A stretch of 15,692 nucleotides of DNA from Chloroflexota bacterium (lineage in GTDB: Bacteria > Chloroflexota > Limnocylindria > Limnocylindrales > CSP1-4), in assembly GCA_025935655.1 (NCBI GenBank), contig JAICUV010000054.1, forward strand, positions 1-15,692, in the 5' to 3' direction. This document shows, one piece after another, positions 1 through 7,198 of this stretch. Within the stretch, counting starts at the first letter, position 1. Every line of letters begins with the position of its first letter. The position numbers and the translations under genes were made by a program. The notes beneath the pieces were generated by a model. It ran no database searches, was not told the origin of the DNA, and saw only the letters and a list, made by a program, of their open reading frames with translations.

Positions 1-385
1 CCGTCCCCGAGCTCCATCGACGCGGCACCGACACACACGGTGAACACGGGCGGAGCGGCACCGAAGAGCTCGCGGGCGAGGGAGGCGAGGCGCGCGGGCT
101 CGACGTGATGTGACCAGGCCGCGGCGTCGTGTGCGGCCGGATCGACTCGGGCCACCGCGAGCTCGCCGGGCGCCGGTCCGATGCCCGCGTCCACGAGGAC
201 CACGAGCGATGCCCCGGCGATGTCGGGCGCGAGCTCCGGCGCCAGCTGATGCCGCGTCCGCAGGTCGGCGCCGGCGAGCCGGGGGTCGGAGGCCAGCCGT
301 TCCACGACCGCCGGGCCGGCCCCGTCGTCGCCACACAGCGGGTTGCCGTAGCCGACCACGAGCACGCGGCCGACGGCGGCCGTGG

Positions 386-389
<4 letters not shown>
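1..389 (-). CDS. hoxW: [NiFe] hydrogenase maturation protease (HoxW/HycI family), 3' end beyond window
   Basis: This endopeptidase removes the C-terminal tail of the hydrogenase large subunit after nickel insertion. The visible 129 residues begin at a GTG at 389-387 that overlaps the hoxH stop by 4 bases (GTGA), which indicates translational coupling. The family signature GYGNPLCGDDGAGP lies at about residues 13-26, giving the acidic nickel-sensing ligand. A second Asp follows in VLVDAG (about residue 67) and a His pair in WSHH (94-95), matching the Glu/Asp, Asp and His ligands known for HybD/HycI. Family members are usually about 150-170 residues, so roughly 20-40 residues are missing off the left edge. 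Its position directly after hoxH makes HoxH the obvious substrate. The family call is secure from the motif; the symbol is by context. Confidence 0.9.
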
Positions 390-1807
<1,418 letters not shown>

Positions 1808-1818
1808 CGTCGGTCCCC

Positions 1819-2349
1819 TCAGCGCCCGAACCGGGCGCCGGCGACCGCTGGGGTGCGGCCCGACAGCAGGTCGTCGAGCATGGTGTAGATGAGGTCCGCG
1901 TGCGGCGGACACCCGGGCAGGAACACGTCCACCGTCACGACCCGGTTGACCGGCTGCGAGGTGGGCAGCAGTCGCGGGAGGTGCTCCGTCGGCAGCATCG
2001 GGTTGCGGGTGACGTTCTCGCGGTAGGCGCGGTCCATGAGCGGCGCCACCCCGATCGGGTTGCGCATCCCGGGCACGTTGGACGTGACCGCGCAGTCGCC
2101 GAAGGCGACGAGGATCGCCGACCGCTCGCGCACCTGCCGGATGCGGTGGAGGTCCTCGTCCGTGGAGACGGCGCCCTCCACGAGGCAGACGTCGACGTTC
2201 TCGGGAAACTCCTTGACGTCCACCAGCGGCCCGTAGACGAGGTCGGCGCGCTCGAAGATGTCGAGCAGCCGCTCGTCGAGGTCGAGGAGCGACATGTGGC
2301 AGCCCGAGCAGCCGTCCAGCCAGACGGTGGCGACACGCGGCTTGCTCAC
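1819..2349 (-). CDS. hoxY: [NiFe] hydrogenase small subunit HoxY
   Basis: This is the electron-transferring small subunit (176 aa) of the hydrogenase module. Four cysteines for the proximal [4Fe-4S] cluster are visible: LDGCSGCH (Cys14, Cys17), FGDCAV (Cys86) and LPGCPPHAD (Cys147). The protein is short, with no Tat signal and no C-terminal medial or distal cluster domain, as expected for cytoplasmic HoxY and unlike membrane uptake hydrogenase small subunits. The start is GTG at 2349, overlapping the hoxU stop by 4 bases, and the N-terminus SKPRVATVWLDGCSGCH aligns with the family's usual beginning. The gap to hoxH is 11 bases and contains the hoxH ribosome site. Electrons should pass from the NiFe site through this cluster to HoxU. 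Confidence 0.94.
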   Translation of the reverse strand: MSKPRVATVWLDGCSGCHMSLLDLDERLLDIFERADLVYGPLVDVKEFPENVDVCLVEGAVSTDEDLHRIRQVRERSAILVAFGDCAVTSNVPGMRNPIGVAPLMDRAYRENVTRNPMLPTEHLPRLLPTSQPVNRVVTVDVFLPGCPPHADLIYTMLDDLLSGRTPAVAGARFGR

Positions 2350-3062
2350 AGCCCCCGCTCCTCTTCCCGCACGCGCAGCCAGGGCAGGAACGGCCGCCTG
2401 TCCTTGGAGCCCGCGGCGACCGGGCGTCCCTTCTCGAACAGCGCACCCGTGGGGCAGACCTGGACGCACTTGCCGCAGCTGGTGCAGGTCGGCGACTCGC
2501 CCCATGGGATGCCCATGTCCGTCTGGACCCGGGTCTCCAGGCCGCGGTGCATGACGTCCCAGGTGTGCGCGCCCTCGATCTCGTCGCACACGCGGACGCA
2601 GCGGAGGCACAGGATGCACCGGTTGTGGTCGATCGCGAACAGCTTGTGGCTGGCGTCGATGTCGACCTGGGGGCTGATCCGGGGCAGCTCGAAGTGGGTC
2701 AGCGACAGGTCGTCCGCGAGCCCCTGGAGCTCGCAGTGGTTGTTGGCCACGCACACGGCGCACACGTGGTTGCGCTCGAGGAACAGCATCTCGGTCGCCG
2801 CCCGCCGGTATTCCTGGAGCGTGTCCGAGTGGGCCGTGACCTCCATTCCCTCGGCGATCTGCGTGGTGCACGCGGCCGCGAGCCGCGGGGAGCCGGCGAT
2901 CTCGACGACGCACAGGCGGCAGGCGCCGCGGTCGTGGATCCCCGGCAGGTGGCACAGGCCCGGGATGTCGATCCCGTTCTCCTCCGCCACGTCCATGATC
3001 GTCTGGCCCTCGCTGCCGGCGACGTCCCGGCCGTCGATGGTCAGGGTGTAGACGGTCGTCAT
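2346..3062 (-). CDS. hoxU: Hydrogenase diaphorase subunit HoxU (NuoG N-terminal-like iron-sulfur protein)
   Basis: This is the electron wire (238 aa) between HoxY and HoxF, homologous to the N-terminal part of NuoG. Four cluster sites can be read in order: a plant-type [2Fe-2S] set (Cys37, Cys48, Cys51, Cys65); a His-ligated [4Fe-4S] site (His99, Cys101, Cys104, Cys110); and two ferredoxin-type [4Fe-4S] motifs, CILCLRCVRVC (149-159) and CTSCGKCVQVC (193-203). Length and domain order match HoxU, which lacks the molybdopterin-like domain of full NuoG. The ATG at 3062 overlaps the hoxF stop as ATGA. A longer in-frame start lies 33 bases upstream, inside hoxF, and is less likely because the family begins at this ferredoxin strand. 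Confidence 0.94.
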   Translation of the reverse strand: MTTVYTLTIDGRDVAGSEGQTIMDVAEENGIDIPGLCHLPGIHDRGACRLCVVEIAGSPRLAAACTTQIAEGMEVTAHSDTLQEYRRAATEMLFLERNHVCAVCVANNHCELQGLADDLSLTHFELPRISPQVDIDASHKLFAIDHNRCILCLRCVRVCDEIEGAHTWDVMHRGLETRVQTDMGIPWGESPTCTSCGKCVQVCPTGALFEKGRPVAAGSKDRRPFLPWLRVREEERGL

Positions 3063-4729
3063 GCCATCACCTCGGCCGGCTGCTCGATCGTGCACACGCC
3101 GGCGGGACAGACCTTGTCCACGATGTGGGCCAGGTACTCGTCACGGAAGTAGCGGAGGGTGCTGAAGATCGGGTTGGGTGCGCCCTGGCCCAGCCCGCAG
3201 AGCGACATCCGCTGGACGATGCCGGCCAGGCGCTCGAGCTGGTCGAGGTCGTCCATCGTGGCCCGGCCGGTGGAGATGCGGTCCAGCAGCATCCACAGCT
3301 GGGTGGTGCCCACGCGGCACGGGACGCACTTGCCGCACGACTCGTCGCGGCAGAAGTCCATGAAGTACTTCGCCACGTCGACCATGCAGGACGTGTCGTC
3401 CATGACGATCATGCCGCCCGAGCCCATGAACGAGCCGAGCTCGATGAGCGACTCGTAGCTGACCGGCATGTCGAGGAACTCGGCGGGGATGCAGCCCCCG
3501 GATGGGCCGCCGGTCTGGACCGCCTTGAACGGCCGGCCGTCGACGATGCCGCCGCCGATGTCGTACACGATCTCCCGCAGGGTCATGCCCATCGGGACCT
3601 CGACCAGCCCGGTGTTGACGATCCGTCCGGCGAGGGCGAAGACCTTGGTCCCCTTGCTCCTGCCGAGGCCGATGTCCGCGTACCAGTCGGCGCCGCGGCG
3701 GAGGATCGCGGGCACGTTGGCGAAGGTCTCGACGTTGTTGATCAGCGTCGGGCAGTCGAACAGCCCCGAGACCGCCGGGTACGGCGGCCGCGGCCGCGGC
3801 GTCCCGCGCTTGCCCTCCACGGAGGCGATGAGCGCGGTCTCCTCGCCGCACACGAAGGCGCCCGCGCCCAGCCGGACCTGGACGTCGAAGTTGAACGAGG
3901 TGTCGGCGATCCCCGCGCCGAGGTAGCCGGCCCGCTGGGCGTTCCGGATGGCGAGGCGGAGTCGCGCCACCGCGAGCGGGTACTCCGCGCGGCAGTAGAC
4001 GTAGCCCTCGGTGGCGTGGACGGCGAACGCGGCGATCGCCATGCCCTCGAGGATCCGGTAGGGATCGCTCTCCAGGACGCTGCGGTCCATGAACGCGCCG
4101 GGGTCGCCCTCGTCCGCGTTGCAGATCACGTACTTCTGGGTGCCGCTCGCCTTCGCGACGGTCGTCCACTTGAGGCCCGTCGAGTAGCCGGCGCCGCCGC
4201 GGCCGCGCAGGCCGCTGCGGGTGATGACCTCGCGGACCTCCGTCGAGGTCATCTCGTTGAGCACGGTGCGCAGCGCCTCGTAGCCGCCGTGGGCGACGTA
4301 GTCGTCGAGGCTCTCCGGGTCGATCGCGCCGAAGTTCTCGGTCGCGACGCGCACCTGGGCGGCGAAGAACGGCGGCTGCGGTCGGCGCGGGTCGCCGGGG
4401 GAGACGGCCGCCAGCGCGCTCGCGATCTCGCCGACCGAGTCCGGGGTGACCAGCGTGAACAGCTGGCCCGTCTCGGGGATCTCGACCAGCGGGCCGGCCG
4501 CGCACAGGCCGAGGCAGCCGACGCGGCGGACGGCGACGTCCTGCATGCCGGACTCGGCCACCGCCCCGGCGAGCGCGGCGGTGATCTCCTGGGCCTGCGC
4601 CGACATGCAGCTCGCCGCCTGGCACACGTTGGCGGACGCGCGGGTCGGCTGACCCTCGGCGACGGCCAGGCCGGCGCCGGCTGCCGGGGCCCGCCGCACG
4701 GGCCGCTCCGGCGCGGGCTGTTCGCTCAC
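3059..4729 (-). CDS. hoxF: Hydrogenase diaphorase flavoprotein HoxF (NuoF-like, NADH/FMN-binding)
   Basis: This is the NAD(H)-oxidoreducing subunit (556 aa). The N-terminal thioredoxin-like [2Fe-2S] domain has Cys36-x4-Cys41 and Cys72-x3-Cys76. The NuoF core follows: the glycine-rich NADH/FMN site GLRGRGGAGYSTG (about 173-185), CNADEGDPGAF (203-213), and GAFVCGEETALIASVEGKRG (about 290-309). A C-terminal [4Fe-4S] site is formed by ESCGKCVPC (Cys465, Cys468, Cys471) with Cys511 in SLCGLGQ. A short tail with CPAGVC (541-546) follows. The start is GTG at 4729, overlapping the hoxE stop by 4 bases; longer in-frame reading upstream lies within hoxE. Length fits a HoxF without an extra C-terminal ferredoxin domain. 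HoxE and the HoxF N-terminal domain are related, as in other Hox and NADH-linked hydrogenases. Confidence 0.94.
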   Translation of the reverse strand: MSEQPAPERPVRRAPAAGAGLAVAEGQPTRASANVCQAASCMSAQAQEITAALAGAVAESGMQDVAVRRVGCLGLCAAGPLVEIPETGQLFTLVTPDSVGEIASALAAVSPGDPRRPQPPFFAAQVRVATENFGAIDPESLDDYVAHGGYEALRTVLNEMTSTEVREVITRSGLRGRGGAGYSTGLKWTTVAKASGTQKYVICNADEGDPGAFMDRSVLESDPYRILEGMAIAAFAVHATEGYVYCRAEYPLAVARLRLAIRNAQRAGYLGAGIADTSFNFDVQVRLGAGAFVCGEETALIASVEGKRGTPRPRPPYPAVSGLFDCPTLINNVETFANVPAILRRGADWYADIGLGRSKGTKVFALAGRIVNTGLVEVPMGMTLREIVYDIGGGIVDGRPFKAVQTGGPSGGCIPAEFLDMPVSYESLIELGSFMGSGGMIVMDDTSCMVDVAKYFMDFCRDESCGKCVPCRVGTTQLWMLLDRISTGRATMDDLDQLERLAGIVQRMSLCGLGQGAPNPIFSTLRYFRDEYLAHIVDKVCPAGVCTIEQPAEVMA

Positions 4730-5217
4730 ATCGCCTCCAGTCGGGCGACCAGGTCGCCCGCGTTCGCCTTGCCCTGGACCTCGCCGTCGACGATCACGGC
4801 GGGGGCGAGGCTGCACGCGCCGACGCAGCGCGCCGTCAGGACGGAGACCTTGCCGTCGGCCGTCGTCTGCTTGGGCCTGACGCCGAGGTCGCGCTCCAGG
4901 CCGGCCAGGATCGCCTTCGCGCCGTTGATGTAGCAGGCCGTGCCGGTGCACACGACGCACGTGTGCTCGCCCTGCGGCCGGAGGGTGAAGAACGAGTAGA
5001 AGGTCGCGACCCCGTAGACCCGGGAGTGCGGGACCCCGAGCGTGTCGCCGACGTAGAGGAGGGCGCCCTCGTCGAGGAAGCCGAACGCCTCCTGGGCGGC
5101 GTGGAGCGCCTCGATGAGCGCCTCGGGCCGGTCGCCCATGCGCCGCATCCGCGTCTCGACGATCTTCCACCGCTTGTCGTCGGTCGGGGGTGTGGGCTTG
5201 ACGTACAGGGCGGGCAT
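4726..5217 (-). CDS. hoxE: Hydrogenase diaphorase subunit HoxE (NuoE-like [2Fe-2S] protein)
   Basis: This first gene of the hydrogenase operon encodes a 163-aa NuoE-family [2Fe-2S] protein that pairs with HoxF. Cluster ligands are CTGTAC (Cys90, Cys95) and CVGAC (Cys131, Cys135). The helical N-terminal half and the stretch VYGVATFYSFFTL (about 68-80) are typical of NuoE. The start chosen is the ATG at 5217, because GGAGG lies 5 bases upstream (5223-5227 on the plus strand) and the resulting length matches the family. In-frame alternatives at 5301 (ATG) and 5319 (GTG) would add a basic, low-complexity 28-34 residue leader with a weaker ribosome site. Having hoxE distinguishes this operon from HoxFUYH-only systems. 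Confidence 0.93.
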   Translation of the reverse strand: MPALYVKPTPPTDDKRWKIVETRMRRMGDRPEALIEALHAAQEAFGFLDEGALLYVGDTLGVPHSRVYGVATFYSFFTLRPQGEHTCVVCTGTACYINGAKAILAGLERDLGVRPKQTTADGKVSVLTARCVGACSLAPAVIVDGEVQGKANAGDLVARLEAM

Positions 5218-5222
5218 GCGCG

Positions 5223-5227
5223 CCTCC
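5223..5227 (-). promoter_or_regulatory. Ribosome binding site fixing the hoxE start
   Basis: On the minus strand GGAGG stands 5 bases before the ATG at 5217. It is the strongest Shine-Dalgarno match near any of the possible hoxE starts and decides for the shorter protein. Confidence 0.65.
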
Positions 5228-5490
5228 AGGCAGACCCTTGCAGCCGTCGAGGCGGGGTGCGCACGAGGCTCACGGGCGGTGGGACGCATCGCGGTAGACA
5301 TGACGCTACCGCCGCGCACTGTCGATGCCGGGGGCCGGTCGTCCCGTCTGCGGCACTGGTGAGGTCGAGACCGACCCTGCCGGTCGGGTCGCGCGGACAG
5401 GACGAAGGGCCGCGGATCGACGATGCTCGAGATCAGGCTGGCGCGGGGTGACCGGTCACCGCACCTCGGTGGCGTCCGCCCTGCTGCCCC
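5228..5490. other. Gene-free region upstream of the hox operon with GGTC/GACC inverted repeats
   Basis: No convincing gene lies between hoxE and the cupin gene. The region must hold the hox promoter, but I see no clear -35/-10 pair. It contains three inverted repeats built on GGTC/GACC: GGTCGAGACC (5363-5372), CCGACC-5-GGTCGG (5371-5387) and the perfect 14-base palindrome GGTGACCGGTCACC (5447-5460). They could be operators for a hydrogenase regulator or, for the palindrome, a structure at the end of the cupin transcript. GC-rich DNA makes short palindromes common, so this is only a candidate. Confidence 0.4.
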
Positions 5491-6018
5491 TCAGCCTCGC
5501 GGCATGGCGGTCAGCCCGTAGCGGGCGATGACGTCCTCCAGCCAGTCCGGCTGCGCGAACGGGAGGCCGTACCGATCGCCCAGCGCCGCGACGGCCGACG
5601 GCTCGAAACCCGGCGCTGCCGTCATGTCCGAGAGCTCGCGGAAGAAGCCCTCGAACCCGGGCGGCGAGATGATCTCGATCATCCGGGCCGGCGTGGTCCC
5701 GGCGTTCCACATCGCGTGCACCTGGCCATGCGGCTTGACGATGTAGCCGCCGGCACCGAGCACGACCTCCTGGTCCTCGGACCGGAAGCCGATCTCGCCC
5801 TCGAGCACGATCGAGTACTCGTCCTCGCGCGTATGGAGATGCGGCGGGACGAGCGCCCCGACCGCGAACGGGTGCTCGACGATGGAGAGCGCGCCGCCGG
5901 TGTCGACCGCCTCGACCTTGAACACGACGCCGACGCCGGGTGCGAGCCCGCCCGTTCTCCCCTCACCGGGCAGCACGACCTTGACACCGGGGGCCGTCGG
6001 GGCGAGGTGGATGGCCAT
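5491..6018 (-). CDS. Single-domain cupin protein, function unknown
   Basis: This is a 175-aa small cupin. Both cupin motifs are clear: PPHLHTREDEYSIVLEGEIGF (about residues 59-79) supplies two His and one Glu metal ligands, and GGYIVKPHGQVHAMWNAG (about 88-105) supplies the third His. A mononuclear Fe/Mn-type site is therefore intact. The C-terminal 60 residues (FFRELSDMTAAPGF onward) form a helical tail seen in quercetinase-like and related uncharacterised cupins. An ideal AAGGAG ribosome site sits 6 bases before the ATG at 6018. The gene diverges from a TetR-family regulator with shared promoter DNA and is probably its target. It may be an enzyme such as a dioxygenase or isomerase, but the substrate cannot be told from sequence. 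Confidence 0.88.
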   Translation of the reverse strand: MAIHLAPTAPGVKVVLPGEGRTGGLAPGVGVVFKVEAVDTGGALSIVEHPFAVGALVPPHLHTREDEYSIVLEGEIGFRSEDQEVVLGAGGYIVKPHGQVHAMWNAGTTPARMIEIISPPGFEGFFRELSDMTAAPGFEPSAVAALGDRYGLPFAQPDWLEDVIARYGLTAMPRG

Positions 6019-6024
6019 GGAGTG

Positions 6025-6030
6025 CTCCTT
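6025..6030 (-). promoter_or_regulatory. Ribosome binding site of the cupin gene
   Basis: AAGGAG on the minus strand with 6-base spacing to the ATG at 6018. It rules out longer in-frame starts, which would run through the promoter region. Confidence 0.75.
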
Positions 6031-6035
6031 CGGGG

Positions 6036-6062
6036 TTGACACGATGAACAGTGCTGTATTCT
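6036..6062 (+). promoter_or_regulatory. Predicted promoter of the tetR-type gene
   Basis: A perfect TTGACA (6036-6041) is followed after 15 bases by TATTCT (6057-6062). The spacing is shorter than the ideal 17, so it may be weak or need distortion. Its -10 overlaps the -10 of the divergent cupin promoter, so the two promoters face each other. Confidence 0.45.
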
Positions 6063-6108
6063 GAATATCGGCGGAGGTCCTGTCAAGATTGAATAAACAG
6101 CACAGTAC
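6046..6108. repeat. Inverted repeat, candidate operator of the TetR-family regulator
   Basis: The left arm GAACAGTGCTGTATTC (6046-6061) recurs in inverted orientation at 6091-6108, which reads GTACTGTGCTGTTTATTC on the minus strand. After a 2-base gap the arms match at 14 of 16 positions. Each arm is itself a near-palindrome around CAGTGCTG. The left arm covers the -10 region of the plus promoter and the start point of the minus promoter. The right arm lies just upstream of the minus-strand -35. TetR proteins usually regulate the divergent gene through such sites. Confidence 0.55.
6058..6086 (-). promoter_or_regulatory. Predicted promoter of the cupin gene
   Basis: On the minus strand a perfect -35 TTGACA (6086-6081) is followed after 17 bases by CAGAAT (6063-6058), a 4/6 -10 match. 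Transcription should start near 6051, giving a leader of about 33 bases. The start point falls inside the left arm of the inverted repeat at 6046-6061. Confidence 0.55.
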
Positions 6109-6139
6109 ACGCAAAGAATCTGCACGGCGCCCGTACGTC

Positions 6140-6739
6140 ATGCGGCGCCGGGCGGACCTGGTGGACGCGACGCGAGCCCGGATCACCGCGGCTGCGATGC
6201 GCCTCCACACGTCGGTGGGCCCGTCGGGAGCCTCGATCGCCGCGATCGCCGCCGAGGCCGGCGTGACGCGCCTGACCGTGTATCACCACTTCGCGAACCA
6301 GGACGAGATCTTCGGCGCGTGCATGGCGCACTGGGCGGCGATCCACCCGCGGCCCGACGTTGCGGCGTGGCAGACGGTCGCCGGCCTTGAAGCGCGGGCA
6401 CGGCATGGCCTGCGCGAGCTCTACGCCTGGTACGTCGACACAGGCGAGGACCTCTACCCCATCCACCGCGACATCGCCCTCGTGCCCCCGGGCGCACGCC
6501 AGGCAATCGAGGCGACGGAGCGCCGCACGGCGGCCGCCCTGCTCGACGACACGGCCTTCGCGCCCGAGCGTCGACGTCGCCTCCTGGCGGTGGCCGGCCA
6601 CGTGGTCGACCTGGAGACGTGGCGGTCGCTGGTCGTCAAGCAGGGGCTCGCGTGGGACGAGGCCGTGGAGGTCGCGGTCGCGCTCCTCGTCGCGGTGGGC
6701 CAGGGTGCCGGGGCGCCCAGCGGCGACGACCGGCCATGA
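6140..6739 (+). CDS. TetR/AcrR-family transcriptional regulator
   Basis: This is a DNA-binding repressor of 199 aa. The N-terminal TetR helix-turn-helix is clear: ATRARITAAAMRLH (helix 1), then SIAAIAAEAGVTRLTVYHHFANQDEIF, with the recognition helix at VTRLTVYHHF (about residues 38-47). The C-terminal two-thirds are an Ala/Arg-rich helical ligand-binding domain without recognisable specificity. I prefer the ATG at 6140 because it gives the short N-terminal arm usual for TetR proteins and leaves the right operator arm upstream of the gene. An in-frame TTG at 6089, with GGAGG 11 bases before it, would add 17 residues and cannot be excluded. It is divergent from the cupin gene and probably controls both genes. 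Confidence 0.85.
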   Translation: MRRRADLVDATRARITAAAMRLHTSVGPSGASIAAIAAEAGVTRLTVYHHFANQDEIFGACMAHWAAIHPRPDVAAWQTVAGLEARARHGLRELYAWYVDTGEDLYPIHRDIALVPPGARQAIEATERRTAAALLDDTAFAPERRRRLLAVAGHVVDLETWRSLVVKQGLAWDEAVEVAVALLVAVGQGAGAPSGDDRP

Positions 6740-6744
6740 ATCGA

Positions 6745-6771
6745 CACGGACCCCCGGGTCGGAGGTCCGTG
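6745..6771. terminator. Hairpin between the converging tetR and tRNA transcripts
   Basis: CACGGACC (6745-6752) pairs exactly with GGTCCGTG (6764-6771) around an 11-base loop that itself contains CCCGGG. It sits just after the regulator stop (6739) and just before the end of the oppositely transcribed tRNAs (6785). No T-run follows on either strand, so it would be a non-canonical bidirectional terminator. Confidence 0.4.
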
Positions 6772-6784
6772 AGGTGGTCGGAGG

Positions 6785-6860
6785 TGGCGCGCCCGGCGGG
6801 ATTCGAACCCACGACCCCCAGCTCCGCAAGCTGGTGCTCTATCCACTGAGCTACGGGCGC
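6785..6860 (-). tRNA. tRNA-Arg, anticodon GCG
   Basis: A full cloverleaf can be drawn. The 7-bp acceptor stem is GCGCCCG/CGGGCGC, the D arm is GCTC-AGTGGATA-GAGC, and the anticodon arm is CCAGC-TTGCGGA-GCTGG. The variable loop has 5 bases, the T arm is GTGGG-TTCGAAT-CCCGC, the discriminator is G, and CCA is encoded (76 nt). The anticodon at loop positions 34-36 is GCG, reading CGC/CGU. A20 and C35, both arginine identity elements, are present. Most bacteria use ACG (deaminated to ICG) for this box, so GCG is unusual. It lies 7 bases after tRNA-Ser and is probably cotranscribed with it. Confidence 0.95.
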
Positions 6861-6867
6861 CTGTGAC

Positions 6868-6959
<92 letters not shown>

Positions 6960-6973
6960 GTGCAGCGCGGGGG

Positions 6974-6982
6974 ATCATACCA
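6974..6982 (-). promoter_or_regulatory. Extended -10 promoter of the tRNA-Ser/tRNA-Arg pair
   Basis: On the minus strand TGGTATGAT fits the extended -10 pattern TGnTATAAT with one mismatch. It lies 14 bases before the 5' end of mature tRNA-Ser, so the predicted start is around 6966-6968. No good -35 is visible, consistent with an extended -10. Confidence 0.55.
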
Positions 6983-7001
6983 GCCCTGACCCGGGGTCCG
7001 G

Positions 7002-7031
7002 TTGACGCGGGACCCTGCCACCCGCTACCGT
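7002..7031 (+). promoter_or_regulatory. Predicted promoter of the aro operon
   Basis: TTGACG (7002-7007) and TACCGT (7026-7031) are separated by 18 bases. The -10 keeps the key T1, A2 and T6. Transcription would start at about 7037-7042, essentially at the ATG of the leader reading frame. It is divergent from the tRNA promoter. The reason to expect a promoter here is the attenuator-like terminator downstream, which has no other upstream plus-strand gene to serve. Confidence 0.5.
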
Positions 7032-7041
7032 CGGCCATCCG

Positions 7042-7077
7042 ATGTGCGCCATCTATCGCTTTACCTGCCCGGCATGA
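7042..7077 (+). CDS. Putative leader peptide MCAIYRFTCPA of the aro operon attenuator
   Basis: This 11-codon reading frame lies between the predicted promoter and an intrinsic terminator. It contains one Tyr codon (TAT, 7054) and one Phe codon (TTT, 7060) close together. Both are the AT-ending forms, which are rare in the neighbouring genes, where TAC and TTC dominate. Tyr and Phe are products of the pathway encoded downstream. No Shine-Dalgarno is seen, but the predicted transcript starts at or just before the ATG, so leaderless translation is plausible. Its last codons form one side of a 12-bp helix. Single Tyr and Phe codons are fewer than in classical leaders such as pheA, so the role is an inference. 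Confidence 0.4.
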   Translation: MCAIYRFTCPA

Positions 7078-7123
7078 CCGTTCCCGGAGACTGAGAGACC
7101 CGGGGTGTGCGGGTCGTGCCGGG
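7068..7123 (+). ncRNA. Structured leader RNA upstream of aroF
   Basis: Bases 7068-7079 (CCCGGCAUGACC) can pair with 7112-7123 (GGUCGUGCCGGG) over 12 bp with a single U·G. This buries the end and stop codon of the leader reading frame. Competing helices exist: 7082-7087 with 7119-7124 (UCCCGG/CCGGGA), 7083-7087 with 7100-7104, and 7097-7101 with 7111-7115 (GACCC/GGGUC). Mutually exclusive pairings next to a terminator are the hallmark of an attenuator or riboswitch. The T-box antiterminator consensus is absent, and I recognise no known riboswitch class. Confidence 0.45.
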
Positions 7124-7125
7124 AG

Positions 7126-7153
7126 AGCAGAGGTCCCAGACCTCTGCTTTTTT
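7126..7153 (+). terminator. Intrinsic terminator in the aroF leader (attenuator)
   Basis: AGCAGAGGTC (7126-7135) pairs perfectly with GACCTCTGCT (7139-7148) around a 3-base loop. A run of six T (7148-7153) follows, a textbook intrinsic terminator on the plus strand only; the other direction has no T-run. It ends 45 bases before the aroF ATG. No gene on this strand lies between it and the regulator stop at 6739, so it most likely acts conditionally on aro operon transcription. Confidence 0.8.
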
Positions 7154-7198
7154 AGTTGCCGAGCCAGCCGACGAGACAGCAAGGAAGCTTGAAACACG

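Noticed and set aside
1808..2446. N-terminal extension of the HoxH frame upstream of 1807
   Set aside because: It would run entirely over hoxY, while the ATG at 1807 has a good ribosome site and gives the usual family N-terminus.
5218..5319. Longer HoxE starting at 5301 or 5319
   Set aside because: The added 28-34 residues are low complexity and not part of the NuoE fold, and GGAGG favours the ATG at 5217.
6089..6139. TTG start of the TetR-family gene at 6089
   Set aside because: It gives an unusually long N-terminal arm and puts the right operator arm inside the gene; kept only as an alternative.
7040..7198. T-box riboswitch controlling aroF
   Set aside because: The leader is too short for a standard T-box and lacks the conserved AGGGUGG...ACCGCG antiterminator sequence.
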